Positions 19,215 to 30,112 of a stretch of DNA of 64,000 nucleotides are shown one piece after another. The notes under the pieces were generated by a model. It saw nothing but the letters and a program-made list of their open reading frames with translations. It was not told the DNA's origin and ran no database searches. A program made the position numbers and the translations under genes. The stretch comes from Erwinia sp. E602 (lineage in GTDB: Bacteria; Pseudomonadota; Gammaproteobacteria; Enterobacterales; Enterobacteriaceae), in NCBI RefSeq assembly GCF_018141005.1, contig NZ_CP046582.1, positions 2,976,001 to 3,040,000 on the forward strand, given 5' to 3'. Positions within the stretch are counted from its first letter, which is position 1. Each line of letters starts with the position of its first letter.

Positions 19215-19241
19215 TTATCGGCAGCAACGGGGAAACATTCA
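19215..19241 (-). promoter_or_regulatory. Sigma-28 (FliA) promoter for cheV
   Basis: On the minus strand TGAATGTT, 11 bases, then GCCGATAA (19215-19222). The -10 element is a perfect match to the flagellar class 3 consensus and the spacing is exact; the -35 matches 5 of 8. It ends 53 bases before the cheV start. Confidence 0.8.
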
Positions 19242-19356
19242 GCAGAAAGGGTGAAATGAGTCAGCGATAGTGGACTATACTTCAGCCAACAGATCTGACC
19301 AGTAAAATATTTTACGGTAAAGTTGTACAAGCTTACGATCATTGTATAGATTTAAC
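19242..19356. other. Spacer with a sigma-70-like promoter reading toward the AriR-like gene
   Basis: TTGTAC (19323-19328), a 16-base spacer and TATAGA (19345-19350) form a fair plus-strand sigma-70-type promoter. Its expected start point near 19357 falls just before the first hairpin of the leader RNA annotated next. Nothing else was recognised here. Confidence 0.5.
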
Positions 19357-19442
19357 GGGAAGCCAGAAGGCTTCGCGTAACGAATGATGCTTTGCATCGC
19401 CTCTGCAGGTATTCGGATTTCTACTTGCAGAGGTAATTTTTT
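19357..19442 (+). ncRNA. Candidate small RNA or terminated leader with three hairpins
   Basis: Three hairpins follow one another: GAAGCC/GGCTTC (19359-19374, AGAA loop), GATGC/GCATC (19386-19398, TTT loop) and a 12-pair stem (19400-19411 with 19422-19433, one G-U pair). The last is followed by TAA and six T (19437-19442). With the promoter just upstream this defines an RNA of about 86 nucleotides. It could be a free small RNA or an attenuator for the AriR-like gene 87 bases further on. I do not recognise it as a known RNA. Confidence 0.55.
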
Positions 19443-19528
19443 AACGATCGCTTCCTATTTTAGCATGCTTCTCCGTTTTTGCCTGCCCCTGTCCGGGCGG
19501 TAAACGGGAAGCTTTTGGAGATACGACC

Positions 19529-19783
19529 ATGCAGCAGGAAATTTCAACCGAGTCGCAAATTTCTGAATACTTCAAAATGTCAGACGACCTTCATCTGAGT
19601 GAAGCGGAAGTCGTACGGCTGGCCATGGCCCAGATTACCGCGCAAAAAGGTTTTGTTACCAATAAGGATGTGATTTTTTATCTGCTGCAGAAGCTGGAAT
19701 CGGAAAACGACGTGGTGCAGCTGGATATCTACCGTAATGCGCTGGAGCTGGTGGTACAACGTACGCCGGATGACCAGATCTGA
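19529..19783 (+). CDS. AriR/YmgB-family biofilm and acid-resistance regulator
   Basis: An 84-residue protein resembling E. coli AriR (YmgB): an ISEYF segment, a middle helix with NKDVIFYLLQKLE, then ALELVVQRTPDDQ at the end, against LEIVLRYTADD in AriR. Members are small helical dimers linked to biofilm control, acid resistance and Rcs-type signalling; a direct biochemical role is uncertain. GGAG precedes the ATG. The leader holds a terminator-like hairpin, so expression may need read-through. It sits among motility genes, in keeping with a role in surface behaviour. Confidence 0.75.
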   Translation: MQQEISTESQISEYFKMSDDLHLSEAEVVRLAMAQITAQKGFVTNKDVIFYLLQKLESENDVVQLDIYRNALELVVQRTPDDQI

Positions 19784-19816
19784 TCGCTCTCTGTCCCGTT
19801 ACGCTGCCGCCCCACT

Positions 19817-19844
19817 GGCGATAAAGAACCCTTTCTTTATCGCC
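19817..19844. terminator. Bidirectional terminator between AriR-like gene and fliE
   Basis: A perfect 12-base stem, GGCGATAAAGAA (19817-19828) and TTCTTTATCGCC (19833-19844), with loop CCCT, between convergent genes. The A/T-rich inner part and strong outer pairs suit termination from both sides. Confidence 0.75.
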
Positions 19845-19857
19845 TTATAACAATCAG

Positions 19858-20169
19858 TTACACCGTCATGTTCATGATTTCCGTGTACGCACTGACCAGC
19901 TTGTTACGCACCTGAATGCCCATCTGCATCGACACGCTCGATTTCTGCATGTCCACCATCACGTCATTCAGCGAGATACCCGCCTTACCCAGTTCAAAAT
20001 CCTGCGCCTGCTGGCGCGACGCGGTTTGCGTTTCGCTGATGCGGTTTAACGCCGCCTTCAGTTCAGCGCCAAAATCCGCCTGATTGCCAGCCTCAGCGCT
20101 CTTACCGCCGGCCTGTAACGCGGTGGACTGCAGCGCCTGCACCACACTTTCAATACCCTGAATCGCCAT
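19858..20169 (-). CDS. fliE: FliE, flagellar hook-basal body protein
   Basis: A 103-residue protein that joins the MS ring to the rod and is the first rod-type export substrate. The C-terminal half, with [20 protein letters not shown] and the terminal [10 protein letters not shown], is the conserved part. It is divergent from fliF, as in E. coli. The ATG has AGGGGAAATC in front. Confidence 0.95.
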   Translation of the reverse strand: MAIQGIESVVQALQSTALQAGGKSAEAGNQADFGAELKAALNRISETQTASRQQAQDFELGKAGISLNDVMVDMQKSSVSMQMGIQVRNKLVSAYTEIMNMTV

Positions 20170-20415
20170 GATTTCCCCTGTCCTGCACCCTGGTTTTTGC
20201 TGTTGTGAACAAAGTTAGCACAGTGTCAATAAGACAAAGCCGCTAAATAGCTGCAAAAACCCCGGCTTATCCACCCATTAAATTTCTCATTTCAGAAAAT
20301 AATGGCAGTCCATCGAGGTGGATTTTTTTTTAAGCCAGCGCATCAGGGAGTCAGTTTTGTTACCACATAACAATAACAGCACAAGTTCCGGTCAACGATC
20401 AGGCAGGAAAGGGTC
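20170..20415. other. Divergent fliE/fliF control region
   Basis: A 246-base AT-rich spacer that should hold the class 2 promoters of fliE and fliF. A run of nine T at 20323-20331 follows a weak 4-pair hairpin. I could not place FlhDC boxes with confidence. Confidence 0.4.
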
Positions 20416-22125
20416 ATGAATTCAACTGTCACGCAGGCTAACTCAGAAAAGAAGGGTCTTAACGACCTGTTCGCCCGCCTACGCGCCAACCCCCGTATTC
20501 CCATTATCGTCGCCGTAGCTGCGCTAATCGCCGTGGTGATGGCCATGGTGCTGTGGGCAAAACAGCCGAACTACAGCGTCCTGTACAGCAACCTGAGCAA
20601 TGAAGACGGCGGTGCTATCGTCACCCAGCTGACCCAGATGAACATCCCCTATCAGTTTGATGATAAGGGCGGGGCACTGATGGTGCCGGCCGATAAAGTG
20701 CATGAGCTGCGCCTGCGTCTGGCGTCCCAGGGGCTGCCAAAAGGCGGCTCCGTTGGCTTTGAGCTGCTGGATAAAGAGAAGTTCGGCATCAGCCAGTTCA
20801 GCGAACAGGTTAACTACCAGCGCGCGCTGGAAGGCGAACTGGCGCGAACCATTGAAACCCTCGGCCCGGTGAAAGGCGCGCGCGTCCACCTGGCGATGCC
20901 AAAACCGTCGCTGTTCGTGCGCGAGCAGAAGGCCCCGTCCGCGTCGGTAACGCTGGCGCTGCAGGCGGGCCGCGCGCTGGATGAAGGTCAGATCAATGCC
21001 GTGGTGCATATGGTTTCCAGCAGCGTAGCCGGCATGCCGCCGGGCAACGTCACCGTAGTCGATCAGGGCGGACGCCTGCTGACCCAGTCGGATACCAGCG
21101 GACGCGATCTGAATGATACCCAGCTGAAATACACCAGCGACGTTGAGAGCCGTTATCAGCAGCGCATCGAAGCGATCCTCGGCCCGATTGTCGGCAACGG
21201 CAACGTGCACGCGCAGGTAACCGCGCAGGTCGACTTCAACAAGCGTGAACAGACCGATGAGCAGTACAAGCCGAACAGCAGCCCGGACCAGCAGGCCGTT
21301 CGTTCGCGTCAGAGCAGCAACAGTCAGCAGCTTGGCGGACAGTACCCTGGCGGCGTGCCGGGTGCCCTCTCCAACCAGCCCGCGCCGGCCAATTCCGGGC
21401 CAATTACCACCCCGAACGCTAACGCCGCCGGGGCTAACCCGACCGCGAACAACGCGACGGCTAACGCGGCCACCAGCACGGCGGCCAGCACCGTGCCCTC
21501 CAATACCCGTAACGACGACACCACCAACTACGAAGTCAACCGCACCATTCTGCACACCAAAATGAACGTCGGTGAAGTGCAGCGGCTGTCGGTAGCGGTC
21601 GTCGTGAACTACCGCAGCGATGCCGCCGGTAAGCCGGTGGCGCTGAACGAAGCTCAGCTGAAACAGATTGAAGATTTGACCCGCGAAGCGATGGGGTTCT
21701 CCAGCCAGCGCGGCGACAGCCTGAACGTGGTTAATTCGCAGTTTACCGCCAGCGATGACCTGGGCGATGCCCTGCCGTTCTGGAAGCAGCAGCGCTTTAT
21801 CGATCAGATGCTGGAAGCCGGACGCTGGCTGCTGGTGCTGATTGTCGCCTGGATCCTCTACCGCAAACTGGTTCGTCCACAGCTGCTGCGTAAAGCCGCG
21901 CAGGATAAGGCGATCGCCGAAGCGGCCGCAGTGGCAGCAACGTCACGCGGTAATGATGATGAAGGTGTGTCGGTCAAGCTGTCGAAAGATGAGCTCGATC
22001 AGGAACGTAAATCTCAGCACCGCGTAAGCGCTGAGGTGATGAGCCAGCGTATCCGTGAGATGTCAGAAAATGACCCACGGGTGGTGGCTCTGGTTATTCG
22101 CCAGTGGATGAAGGACGAGCTATGA
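20416..22125 (+). CDS. fliF: FliF, flagellar MS-ring protein
   Basis: A 569-residue protein that forms the membrane ring of the basal body. One membrane helix lies near 27-47 and a second near 455-475. Between them are ring-building motifs ([29 protein letters not shown]) and a low-complexity Pro/Ala/Asn/Thr stretch about 295-365. The cytoplasmic C-terminus ([15 protein letters not shown]) binds FliG. It starts fliFGHIJK and overlaps fliG by four bases. Confidence 0.97.
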   Translation: MNSTVTQANSEKKGLNDLFARLRANPRIPIIVAVAALIAVVMAMVLWAKQPNYSVLYSNLSNEDGGAIVTQLTQMNIPYQFDDKGGALMVPADKVHELRLRLASQGLPKGGSVGFELLDKEKFGISQFSEQVNYQRALEGELARTIETLGPVKGARVHLAMPKPSLFVREQKAPSASVTLALQAGRALDEGQINAVVHMVSSSVAGMPPGNVTVVDQGGRLLTQSDTSGRDLNDTQLKYTSDVESRYQQRIEAILGPIVGNGNVHAQVTAQVDFNKREQTDEQYKPNSSPDQQAVRSRQSSNSQQLGGQYPGGVPGALSNQPAPANSGPITTPNANAAGANPTANNATANAATSTAASTVPSNTRNDDTTNYEVNRTILHTKMNVGEVQRLSVAVVVNYRSDAAGKPVALNEAQLKQIEDLTREAMGFSSQRGDSLNVVNSQFTASDDLGDALPFWKQQRFIDQMLEAGRWLLVLIVAWILYRKLVRPQLLRKAAQDKAIAEAAAVAATSRGNDDEGVSVKLSKDELDQERKSQHRVSAEVMSQRIREMSENDPRVVALVIRQWMKDEL

Positions 22126-23114
22126 GTCTCACCGGAACTGAAAAAAGCGCCATTCTGATGATGACGGTCGGTGAAGACCGCGCGGCAGAGGTGTTCAAAC
22201 ACCTCGACACCCGCGAAGTCCAGCATCTGAGCTCGGCGATTGCCAGCATGCGCCAGGTCTCGCACAAGCAGCTGACCGACGTACTGCGCGAATTTGAGAT
22301 CGACGCCGAACAATTCGCGGCGCTGAGCATCAACTCCAATGACTACCTGCGCAGCGTGCTGGTGAAGGCGCTCGGCGAAGAGCGCGCCTCCAGCCTGCTG
22401 GAAGATATTCTGGAAACCCGCGGCACCGCCACCGGGATGGAAACGCTCAACTTTATGGAGCCGCAGGCGGCTGCCGATCTGATCCGCGACGAACACCCGC
22501 AGATCATTGCCACCATTATGGTGCACCTCAAACGTGGCCAGGCGGCCGATATCCTGGCACAGTTCGACGAACGTTTACGCCACGATGTGATGCTGCGTAT
22601 CGCTACCTTTGGCGGCGTACAACCGGTGGCGCTGGCCGAGCTGACCGAAGTGCTCAACGGCCTGCTGGACGGTCAGAACCTCAAGCGGGCGAAGATGGGC
22701 GGCGTGCGTACGGCGGCCGAGATTATCAACCTGATGAAGTCTCAACAGGAAGAGGCGGTTATCGACGCGGTACGCGAATTCGACGGCGAGCTGGCACAGA
22801 AAATCGTCGACGAGATGTTCCTGTTCGAAAACCTTATCGAGGTCGACGATCGCAGCATTCAGCGCCTGCTGCAGGAAGTGGAATCCGAATCGCTGCTGGT
22901 GGCACTGAAAGGCTCCGAACAGCCGCTGCGCGAGAAGTTCCTGCGCAATATGTCGCAGCGTGCGGCCGATATCCTGCGCGACGACCTGGCCAACCGCGGC
23001 CCGATGCGTATGTCTGCCGTCGAGGGCGAGCAGAAAGCGATTCTGCTGATCGTACGTCGTCTGGCCGAAAGCGGCGAGATGGTGATTGGCGGAGGCGAAG
23101 AGACCTATGTCTGA
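22122..23114 (+). CDS. fliG: FliG, flagellar motor switch and torque protein
   Basis: A 330-residue protein, near-identical to E. coli FliG over long stretches. It has the EHPQIIAT motif, the GG hinge in [10 protein letters not shown] and the charged torque helix [20 protein letters not shown]. It bridges FliF and FliM and touches MotA. I chose the ATG at 22122 ([12 protein letters not shown]), which overlaps the fliF stop; the earlier in-frame start is unlikely. Confidence 0.97.
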   Translation: MSLTGTEKSAILMMTVGEDRAAEVFKHLDTREVQHLSSAIASMRQVSHKQLTDVLREFEIDAEQFAALSINSNDYLRSVLVKALGEERASSLLEDILETRGTATGMETLNFMEPQAAADLIRDEHPQIIATIMVHLKRGQAADILAQFDERLRHDVMLRIATFGGVQPVALAELTEVLNGLLDGQNLKRAKMGGVRTAAEIINLMKSQQEEAVIDAVREFDGELAQKIVDEMFLFENLIEVDDRSIQRLLQEVESESLLVALKGSEQPLREKFLRNMSQRAADILRDDLANRGPMRMSAVEGEQKAILLIVRRLAESGEMVIGGGEETYV

Positions 23115-23820
23115 TAACGCTTCCCTGCCCTGGCAGCGCTGGGTACCGGACGATCTGATGGCGCGCGAGCGGCCGGCTATTCCACCGCTGACGCTGAGTG
23201 ATGACCCGCAGCTGCCGGAGTTCGGCGAAGAAGCCCCCGCCGTTGACCAGCAGCAGCTCGAACATGAGCAATGGCTGACGCGCGAGCGGGAAGACGCACG
23301 TGCCCAGGGCTACGCGGAAGGCCAGCAGCGCGGCTTTGCCGAGGGGCAAAAGGCCGGTTATGACAGCGGCATGCAGCAGGGCCTCAGCGAGGCACAGCAG
23401 CAGCAGGCCCCGCTGCAGGCGCGGATGCAGCAGCTGGTATCAGAGTTTCACCATACTCTGGAAGCGCTGGACAGCGTGATCGCCGCCCGGCTGATGCAGC
23501 TGGCGCTGGAAGCGGCGCGCCAGGTGATTGGCCAGGCACCGCAGGTGGACGGTACCGCCCTGCTGCGGCAGATCCAGACCATGCTGCAGCAGGAGCCAAT
23601 GTTCAGCGGCAAGCCGACGCTGCGGGTCAGCCCGGAAGACCTGCCGCGCATCGAGCAGAGCCTTGGGGCGACCCTGAATCTGCACGACTGGCGGCTGCTG
23701 GCCGATCCGGGCATTCATCCCGGCGGCTGCAAGGTCAGCGCGGAAGATGGCGATCTCGACGCCAGCGTTGCCACCCGCTGGCATGAGCTGTGCCGCCTGG
23801 CCGCGCCGGGAGAGCTGTAA
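23107..23820 (+). CDS. fliH: FliH, flagellar export ATPase regulator
   Basis: A 237-residue protein. Gln/Glu/Gly-rich repeats near 60-110 ([19 protein letters not shown] and nearby) form the glycine-repeat stalk typical of FliH, and the C-terminal part binds FliI. FliH restrains and positions the ATPase at the export gate. The ATG at 23107 overlaps the end of fliG by eight bases. Confidence 0.94.
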   Translation: MSDNASLPWQRWVPDDLMARERPAIPPLTLSDDPQLPEFGEEAPAVDQQQLEHEQWLTREREDARAQGYAEGQQRGFAEGQKAGYDSGMQQGLSEAQQQQAPLQARMQQLVSEFHHTLEALDSVIAARLMQLALEAARQVIGQAPQVDGTALLRQIQTMLQQEPMFSGKPTLRVSPEDLPRIEQSLGATLNLHDWRLLADPGIHPGGCKVSAEDGDLDASVATRWHELCRLAAPGEL

Positions 23821-25181
23821 TGACCACGCGACTGTCACGCTGGCTCGGCACGCTGGATAATTTTGAAAAGCGCATGGCGTCGGTGCCGGAGGTGCGTCGT
23901 TACGGCCGCCTGACCCGTGCTACCGGCCTGGTGCTGGAAGCAACCGGCCTGCAGCTGCCGCTCGGGGCCACCTGCGTTATTGAACGTCACGATGGCCAGG
24001 GCATCAGCGAGGTGGAGAGCGAAGTGGTCGGCTTTAACGGCCAGCGCCTGCTGATGATGCCGCTGGAAGAGGTGGAAGGCATTCTGCCCGGCGCGCGCGT
24101 TTACGCCCGCGTCAGCGGCGACGGCAGTCATAACGGCAAGCAGATGATGCTCGGGCCGGAGCTGCTTGGCCGGGTGCTGGACGGCAGCGGACGCCCGCTG
24201 GACGGCCTGCCCGCACCGGAAACCGGCTACCGTGCCGCGCTGGCCACGCCGCCGTTTAACCCGCTGCAGCGCACGCCGATCACCGACGTGCTGGATACCG
24301 GCGTGCGGGCGATCAACGCCCTGCTCACCGTCGGCCGCGGCCAGCGTATGGGGCTGTTTGCCGGCTCCGGCGTCGGCAAAAGCGTGCTGCTGGGGATGAT
24401 GGCGCGCTACACCAAAGCCGACGTGATCGTGGTGGGCTTAATCGGCGAGCGCGGCCGCGAAGTAAAAGACTTTATTGAAAATATTCTCGGCACCGAGGGC
24501 CGCGCGCGCTCGGTGGTGATCGCCGCGCCGGCGGACGTTTCCCCGCTGCTGCGCATGCAGGGTGCCTCTTACGCCACGCGGATTGCGGAAGATTTTCGCG
24601 ATCGCGGCCAGCACGTGCTGCTGATTATGGACTCGCTGACCCGCTACGCCATGGCACAGCGCGAAATCGCGCTGGCAATCGGCGAGCCACCGGCAACCAA
24701 AGGCTACCCGCCTTCCGTGTTTGCCAAACTGCCGGCGCTGGTGGAACGCGCCGGTAACGGCATTGACGGCGGCGGTTCAATCACCGCCTTCTACACCGTT
24801 TTAACCGAAGGCGATGACCAGCAGGACCCGATCGCCGATTCGGCGCGTGCGATTCTGGATGGCCATATCGTGTTATCCCGCCGCTTAGCCGAGTCCGGCC
24901 ACTATCCGGCCATTGATATTGAAGCCTCGATCAGCCGCGTGATGGCGCACCTGATCGACGACACCCATTACGCGCGGGTGCGCCAGTTTAAACAGCTGCT
25001 GTCCAGCTTCCAGCGTAACCGCGATCTGGTCAGCGTCGGTGCCTACGCCGCCGGCACCGACCCGACGCTCGACAAAGCGATCAGACTTTACCCCGAACTG
25101 GAGGCCTTCCTGCAGCAGGGGATGTTTGAGCGCAGCAGTTTCGATGATGCCTGCCTGCATCTGCAGGCGATTTTCGGCTAG
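23820..25181 (+). CDS. fliI: FliI, flagellum-specific ATPase
   Basis: A 453-residue F1-beta-like ATPase with Walker A AGSGVGKS at 181-188 and Walker [17 protein letters not shown] also matches the family. It supplies energy to unload and feed export substrates. Its ATG shares a base with the fliH stop (TAATG). Confidence 0.97.
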   Translation: MTTRLSRWLGTLDNFEKRMASVPEVRRYGRLTRATGLVLEATGLQLPLGATCVIERHDGQGISEVESEVVGFNGQRLLMMPLEEVEGILPGARVYARVSGDGSHNGKQMMLGPELLGRVLDGSGRPLDGLPAPETGYRAALATPPFNPLQRTPITDVLDTGVRAINALLTVGRGQRMGLFAGSGVGKSVLLGMMARYTKADVIVVGLIGERGREVKDFIENILGTEGRARSVVIAAPADVSPLLRMQGASYATRIAEDFRDRGQHVLLIMDSLTRYAMAQREIALAIGEPPATKGYPPSVFAKLPALVERAGNGIDGGGSITAFYTVLTEGDDQQDPIADSARAILDGHIVLSRRLAESGHYPAIDIEASISRVMAHLIDDTHYARVRQFKQLLSSFQRNRDLVSVGAYAAGTDPTLDKAIRLYPELEAFLQQGMFERSSFDDACLHLQAIFG

Positions 25182-25218
25182 CGCCCTGAGCACAGGGTAG
25201 CTCGCCGCCGGAGGGTTT

Positions 25219-25665
25219 ATGGCTAAACAGGCCTCAGCAATTGACACCCTGCGCGACCTGGCGCTGAAAGATGTCGAGAAAGCCGCTATCCAGTTAGGCG
25301 ATATGCGGCGCGCACAGAAACAGGCAGATGAGCAGCTGAACATGCTGCTCAACTACCAGGATGAGTACCGCAGTAATCTCAATAACACCATGACTCAGGG
25401 GATTGCCAGCACCCGCTGGTACAACTACCACCAGTTTATTGAGACGCTGGAGAAGGCCATTCAGCAGCATCGCCAGCAGCTGACGCAGTGGAATCAACGG
25501 GTTGAAGGTGCACTTAACCTGTGGCGCGACAAACAGCAGCGGCTGCATGCCTATGAGACGCTGCAGGCCCGCGCGGCCGCTAACGCGTTATTACAAGAAA
25601 ACCGTCTCGATCAGAAACGGATGGATGAATTTGCCCAACGGGCACTATTGAGGAAAGGCGAATGA
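25219..25665 (+). CDS. fliJ: FliJ, flagellar export chaperone/stalk protein
   Basis: A 148-residue, almost wholly helical, charged and Gln-rich protein, as expected for the two-helix coiled coil of FliJ. It sits in the FliI hexamer like the gamma subunit of F1 and links it to FlhA. GGAGGG precedes the ATG. It overlaps fliK (ATGA). Confidence 0.93.
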   Translation: MAKQASAIDTLRDLALKDVEKAAIQLGDMRRAQKQADEQLNMLLNYQDEYRSNLNNTMTQGIASTRWYNYHQFIETLEKAIQQHRQQLTQWNQRVEGALNLWRDKQQRLHAYETLQARAAANALLQENRLDQKRMDEFAQRALLRKGE

Positions 25666-26927
25666 TCCCTTTGCCAACACCGGTTACTGCGTCCACGACG
25701 ACAGCGACAGCCACGCCGATTACCAGCAGCCGTTCCGGCACCTTCGCGACGGATACCAACGCATCCACCGATGCCGCCACCGCTGGCGACGGCGCGCAGC
25801 CAGAATTTTTGACCCTGCTGGGCAACCGTCTGCTCTCACTGGCACAGCAGAGCGGCACCGGTAAACCTACCCTGCCTGACGTCAGCACGGAACAGAGCGC
25901 CTCTGACAAGAGCGCGGCGAAGTCACGTCTCAGCGATCTGCTCTCCGCGCTGGACAAACCGGATGCGCTGAACGCGCTGCTGCAGCCGCAGACCAGCGGC
26001 ACGCTGCCTGCCGCCACCGGCGACAGCGACAGCCAGCTCAAACCGGCGATCGCGCTCAGCGACATGGATTTACAGGCCCTGCAAGCCCTGCAGGCGATGC
26101 TGCCGGCCAGTACGCTGGTGCCGCGCACGACGCAGACCGCAGGTAAAGGTGAAGGCCTCGCCACCGATGAAACCGATGCCGGAAACGGGCGCGCAGCCGG
26201 CCTGCTGACCAGCACCACCACCAGCGGCACGCCACGCAGCAGCGGCCAGCCCCTGCTGAGTGCCCACAACGATGCTGGTAATCAGGCTACAGACGCGGCA
26301 GAATCGGCATCTGGCCCGGCTTTTCAGCAGGTTATGAGCACTATTGGTAAAGATATCGATAAAGAAAATTCAAGTTCTGCTACTAATGCGACGATAACTA
26401 CAAATGCCATCAGTGCCGCAACCGCTCCGCTGACGCCAGCGGGTAGCTCGCTGGTCACCGCACCGGCCACGCCGCAGCTTAATTCTCAGCTCGGCAGCCC
26501 GGAGTGGCAGCAGGCACTGGGACAGCAGATCCTGATGTTCAGCCGTAACGGGCAGCAGACCGCCGAACTACGTCTGCACCCGCAGGACCTGGGCAGTATC
26601 CAGATCAGCCTGAAGCTGGATAATGATCAGGCACAGTTGAGCCTGGTGTCGAACCACAGTCAGGTACGCGCCGCGCTGGAAGCCGCGCTTCCACAGCTGC
26701 GCAGTGCCCTGGCTGAGAGTGGCATCAACCTGGGTCAAAGTAATGTAAGTAGCGATGCGTTCCCGCAGAACCAGTCCTTCGCCGGGCAGCAGGAGCAGCA
26801 GCGTAATAACAGCGGAAGCCAGTTTAGTCTTGCTTCGGAAAATAGCAGTGATGTGACGCCTCTTGCCGTACCTGCCGCCCTGCAGGCGCGCGCCGCAGGG
26901 TCCAGCGCTGTCGATATTTTCGCCTGA
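25662..26927 (+). CDS. fliK: FliK, hook-length control protein
   Basis: A 421-residue secreted ruler protein. The first 270 residues are low-complexity, rich in Thr, Ser and Ala, as is usual for the ruler part. The C-terminal domain (about 275-365), with [20 protein letters not shown] and [20 protein letters not shown], is the FlhB-contacting substrate switch. It is the last gene of the fliF operon. Confidence 0.93.
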   Translation: MIPLPTPVTASTTTATATPITSSRSGTFATDTNASTDAATAGDGAQPEFLTLLGNRLLSLAQQSGTGKPTLPDVSTEQSASDKSAAKSRLSDLLSALDKPDALNALLQPQTSGTLPAATGDSDSQLKPAIALSDMDLQALQALQAMLPASTLVPRTTQTAGKGEGLATDETDAGNGRAAGLLTSTTTSGTPRSSGQPLLSAHNDAGNQATDAAESASGPAFQQVMSTIGKDIDKENSSSATNATITTNAISAATAPLTPAGSSLVTAPATPQLNSQLGSPEWQQALGQQILMFSRNGQQTAELRLHPQDLGSIQISLKLDNDQAQLSLVSNHSQVRAALEAALPQLRSALAESGINLGQSNVSSDAFPQNQSFAGQQEQQRNNSGSQFSLASENSSDVTPLAVPAALQARAAGSSAVDIFA

Positions 26928-26953
26928 CGGCTACAAACGCGTAAGCTGACGGC

Positions 26954-27002
26954 ATTATCCGCGTCTTTTCAGCCTATTGTTTGGCTCAGGACGCGGGATA
27001 AT
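26954..27002 (+). terminator. Long hairpin between fliK and fliL
   Basis: ATTATCCGCGTC pairs with GACGCGGGATAAT (one bulge), with an inner AGCC/GGCT pair, 27 bases after fliK. It probably separates the two fli operons; a U-tract is short. Confidence 0.55.
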
Positions 27003-27076
27003 TTGCCCGCAACGCCGTGGGTTAGCGGATTAGGTGGCACCGCCCCCGAAAATAATCACAGGAAGTTACAGCTAAT

Positions 27077-27559
27077 ATGACTGATAACGCTAAAGCCAAA
27101 AGCGGCAAACGTAAGCTCCTGATACCGGTGTTGCTGGTAGTAACTCTGGTCGCTTGCAGCGTGGCGGGCTATACAGTCTGGCGCTCGATGAACTCTCCGG
27201 CTAACGCCACTGCGGCTGCTAAGCCGGAGCCACCGCCGGCGCCGGTGTTTTTTGCTCTGGACACTTTTACGGTCAATTTGATCAATCCTGACAACGATCC
27301 GGATCGCGTGCTCTACGTAGGCTTTACCCTGCGTTTGCCGGATGAAGATACCCGTCGTCGTCTGAATGATTATTTACCGGAAGTACGCAGCCGACTGCTG
27401 CTGCTGTTATCGCGTCAAAACGCTGCTACGTTAGCCAATGAGCAGGGTAAGCAGGAATTAGTAACACAGATCAAACAGGTACTGGCACCTCCGCTGGTGC
27501 AAGGACAACCCCAGCAGGTCGTGACCGACGTACTGTTTACGGCCTTCATACTGCGGTGA
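27077..27559 (+). CDS. fliL: FliL, basal-body stator-associated protein
   Basis: A 160-residue protein with one membrane helix (about 15-36) and a periplasmic domain with [20 protein letters not shown]. FliL surrounds the stator and supports motor torque and swarming. It opens the fliLMNOPQR operon. AGGAAG lies somewhat far upstream of the ATG. Confidence 0.94.
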   Translation: MTDNAKAKSGKRKLLIPVLLVVTLVACSVAGYTVWRSMNSPANATAAAKPEPPPAPVFFALDTFTVNLINPDNDPDRVLYVGFTLRLPDEDTRRRLNDYLPEVRSRLLLLLSRQNAATLANEQGKQELVTQIKQVLAPPLVQGQPQQVVTDVLFTAFILR

Positions 27560-27568
27560 TGTAAATTT

Positions 27569-28576
27569 ATGGGCGATAGCATTCTTTCTCAGGCAGAAAT
27601 TGACGCGCTGCTTAATGGCGACAGCGACAGCGCGGCAGACGATCAGGTTAGTCAGGGTAGCGATAACGGCATTCGCCCTTACGATCCCAATACCCAGCGC
27701 CGCGTGGTGCGTGAACGCCTGCAGGCGCTGGAGATTATTAACGAGCGTTTTGCACGTTCTTATCGTATGGCGCTGTTTAATCTGCTGCGCCGCAGTCCGG
27801 ATATTACCGTGGGGGCGATCAAGATCCAGCCCTACCACGAGTTTGCCCGTAATCTGCCGGTACCGACTAACCTCAATCTGATCCACCTTAAGCCGCTGCG
27901 CGGAACGGCGCTGGTGGTGTTTTCGCCTGGTCTGGTGTTTATCGCGGTAGATAACCTGTTCGGCGGCGACGGCCGCTTCCCGACTAAGGTCGAGGGGCGC
28001 GAGTTCACCCATACCGAACAGCGCGTGATTCAGCGCATGCTGAAGCTGGCGCTGGATGGCTACAGCGATGCCTGGAAGCCGATCTATCCGCTGGACGTGG
28101 AGTATGTGCGTTCCGAAATGCAGGTCAAGTTCACCAACATTACCACGTCACCGAACGATATCGTGGTCACCACGCCGTTCCAGGTTGAGGTGGGTAACCT
28201 GACCGGTGAGTTCACCATCTGCATCCCGTTCAGCATGATCGAACCGCTGCGTGAAACGCTGGTCAACCCGCCGCTGGAGAACTCGCGGCGCGAAGATGAG
28301 AACTGGCGCGATACGCTGGTGAAACAGGTGCAACACTCCGAACTGGAGCTGGTGGCTAACTTCGCCGACATTTCGATGCGTATCTCCCGCCTGCTGGCGC
28401 TGAAACCTGGCGACGTGCTGCCGATTGAAAAACCGGACCGCATTATCGCCCATGTGGATGGCGTACCGGTGTTGACCAGCCAGTACGGCACGCTGAATAA
28501 GCAGTATGCGCTGCGCGTGGAACACCTGATTAACCCGATTTTGAACTCGATGAATGAGGAACAGCCCCATGAGTGA
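27569..28576 (+). CDS. fliM: FliM, flagellar motor switch protein
   Basis: A 335-residue C-ring protein. The N-terminal LSQAEIDALLNG is the peptide that binds phosphorylated CheY, the middle CheC-like domain binds FliG, and the C-terminal SpoA-type domain binds FliN. It is the point where CheY signals set rotation direction. It overlaps fliN by eight bases. Confidence 0.97.
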   Translation: MGDSILSQAEIDALLNGDSDSAADDQVSQGSDNGIRPYDPNTQRRVVRERLQALEIINERFARSYRMALFNLLRRSPDITVGAIKIQPYHEFARNLPVPTNLNLIHLKPLRGTALVVFSPGLVFIAVDNLFGGDGRFPTKVEGREFTHTEQRVIQRMLKLALDGYSDAWKPIYPLDVEYVRSEMQVKFTNITTSPNDIVVTTPFQVEVGNLTGEFTICIPFSMIEPLRETLVNPPLENSRREDENWRDTLVKQVQHSELELVANFADISMRISRLLALKPGDVLPIEKPDRIIAHVDGVPVLTSQYGTLNKQYALRVEHLINPILNSMNEEQPHE

Positions 28577-28976
28577 CATCAATAAGCCGTCCGACAACGA
28601 CATCTCCGCGGACGACCTGTGGGCTGATGCGATGAATGAGCAGGCGAGCACCACCTCTGCCTCAACGGCGGGGATTTTCAAATCACTGGAAGCCGGTGAC
28701 GTCAGCGGATCGCTGCAGGATATCGACCTGATTATGGACATTCCGGTCAAACTGACCGTGGAACTGGGCCGCACCAAGATGACCATTAAGGAGCTGCTGC
28801 GCCTGACGCAGGGCTCGGTGGTGGCGCTGGATGGCCTGGCGGGTGAACCGCTGGATATCCTGATCAACGGCTATCTGATTGCCCAGGGGGAAGTGGTGGT
28901 GGTCGCCGATAAGTACGGCGTGCGCATTACCGACATCATTACCCCGTCCGAACGCATGCGCCGCCTGAGCCGCTAA
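28569..28976 (+). CDS. fliN: FliN, flagellar motor switch protein
   Basis: A 135-residue C-ring protein with a SpoA domain (about 55-130: LIMDIPVKLTVELGRTKMTI, then LDILINGYLIAQGEVVVV). The start at 28569 lies inside the fliM end. The first 40 residues are variable and acidic, as in other FliN proteins. Confidence 0.96.
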   Translation: MSDINKPSDNDISADDLWADAMNEQASTTSASTAGIFKSLEAGDVSGSLQDIDLIMDIPVKLTVELGRTKMTIKELLRLTQGSVVALDGLAGEPLDILINGYLIAQGEVVVVADKYGVRITDIITPSERMRRLSR

Positions 28977-29366
28977 GTGAACACCACCCAGCCGTCACAG
29001 CCGGTGGTCGGCCAGCCCGCGGTCTCTTCCGCATCGGTGCTTACCCAGGTCAGCGGCGTGCTGGCCGCCATTATTCTGCTGATCCTTGCCTGTGCCTGGC
29101 TGGCGAAGCGAGTGGGCCTGACACCGAAACGTGGCCGGGGCGCAACGCTGAACGTCAGCGCCAGCTGCCAGCTGGGGCAGCGCGAACGCGTCGTGGTAGT
29201 GGATGTTGAGGGCGCCCGGCTGGTGCTGGGCGTTACCGCCCAGCAGATTACCCATCTGCACACCCTGCCCCCGGCCCCTGAACCGACCTCATCCACACCG
29301 CCACAGGCGCCGGCCGATTTCCGTCAGCTCCTCCAGTCGCTTCTTAAAGGCCAAAAGCAAAAATGA
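28977..29366 (+). CDS. fliO: FliO, flagellar export gate assembly protein
   Basis: A 129-residue protein with one membrane helix (about 22-42) and a cytoplasmic domain. FliO helps assemble the FliP ring. It starts with GTG one base after the fliN stop and overlaps fliP by four bases. Confidence 0.9.
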   Translation: MNTTQPSQPVVGQPAVSSASVLTQVSGVLAAIILLILACAWLAKRVGLTPKRGRGATLNVSASCQLGQRERVVVVDVEGARLVLGVTAQQITHLHTLPPAPEPTSSTPPQAPADFRQLLQSLLKGQKQK

Positions 29367-30100
29367 AACGCATACTGCCGCTGCTGGTGCTGTCGCTGCT
29401 GATGCTGGCACCCAACGTCTATGCCCAGTTACCGGGGCTTATCAGCAAACCGCTCGCCGGGGGCGGCCAGAGCTGGTCGCTGCCGGTGCAGACGCTGGTG
29501 TTTATCACCTCGCTGACCTTCCTGCCGGCGATCCTGCTGATGATGACCAGCTTCACCCGCATCATTATCGTGTTTGGCCTGCTGCGCAACGCCCTCGGTA
29601 CGCCGTCGGCACCGCCGAACCAGGTGCTGCTCGGTCTGGCGCTGTTTCTGACCTTCTTTATTATGGGCCCGGTATTCGACAGGATCTATTCCGACGCCTA
29701 TCTGCCGTTCAGCGAAGACAAAATCAGCATGCAGGAAGCGATGGATAAAGGCGCCCAGCCGCTGCGCGAATTTATGCTGCGCCAGACGCGTGAAGCTGAC
29801 CTGGCGCTGTTCGCCCGGCTGGCCAACACGCCGCCGCTGGCCGGGCCGGAAGCGGTACCGATGCGGATTCTGGTGCCCGCGTACGTCACCAGCGAGCTGA
29901 AAACCGCGTTCCAGATTGGCTTCACCGTATTTATTCCGTTCCTGATTATCGACCTGGTGGTGGCCAGCGTGCTGATGGCGCTGGGGATGATGATGGTGCC
30001 CCCCGCGACCATCTCGCTACCGTTCAAGCTAATGCTGTTTGTACTGGTCGACGGCTGGCAGTTGCTGGTGGGTTCGCTGGCGCAGAGTTTTTATTCCTAA
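29363..30100 (+). CDS. fliP: FliP, flagellar export gate protein
   Basis: A 245-residue polytopic protein with an N-terminal signal sequence ending near VYA, then four helices, including [20 protein letters not shown] and [20 protein letters not shown]. Five FliP copies with FliQ and FliR form the core export channel. Confidence 0.97.
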   Translation: MKRILPLLVLSLLMLAPNVYAQLPGLISKPLAGGGQSWSLPVQTLVFITSLTFLPAILLMMTSFTRIIIVFGLLRNALGTPSAPPNQVLLGLALFLTFFIMGPVFDRIYSDAYLPFSEDKISMQEAMDKGAQPLREFMLRQTREADLALFARLANTPPLAGPEAVPMRILVPAYVTSELKTAFQIGFTVFIPFLIIDLVVASVLMALGMMMVPPATISLPFKLMLFVLVDGWQLLVGSLAQSFYS

Positions 30101-30112
30101 CCGGAGCAACGC

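Noticed and set aside
20309..20331. Terminator or small RNA end before fliF
   Set aside because: The stem is only four pairs; the T-run alone is not enough.
20524..21555. 343-codon minus-strand open frame
   Set aside because: Antisense to the fliF coding region; no plausible protein features.
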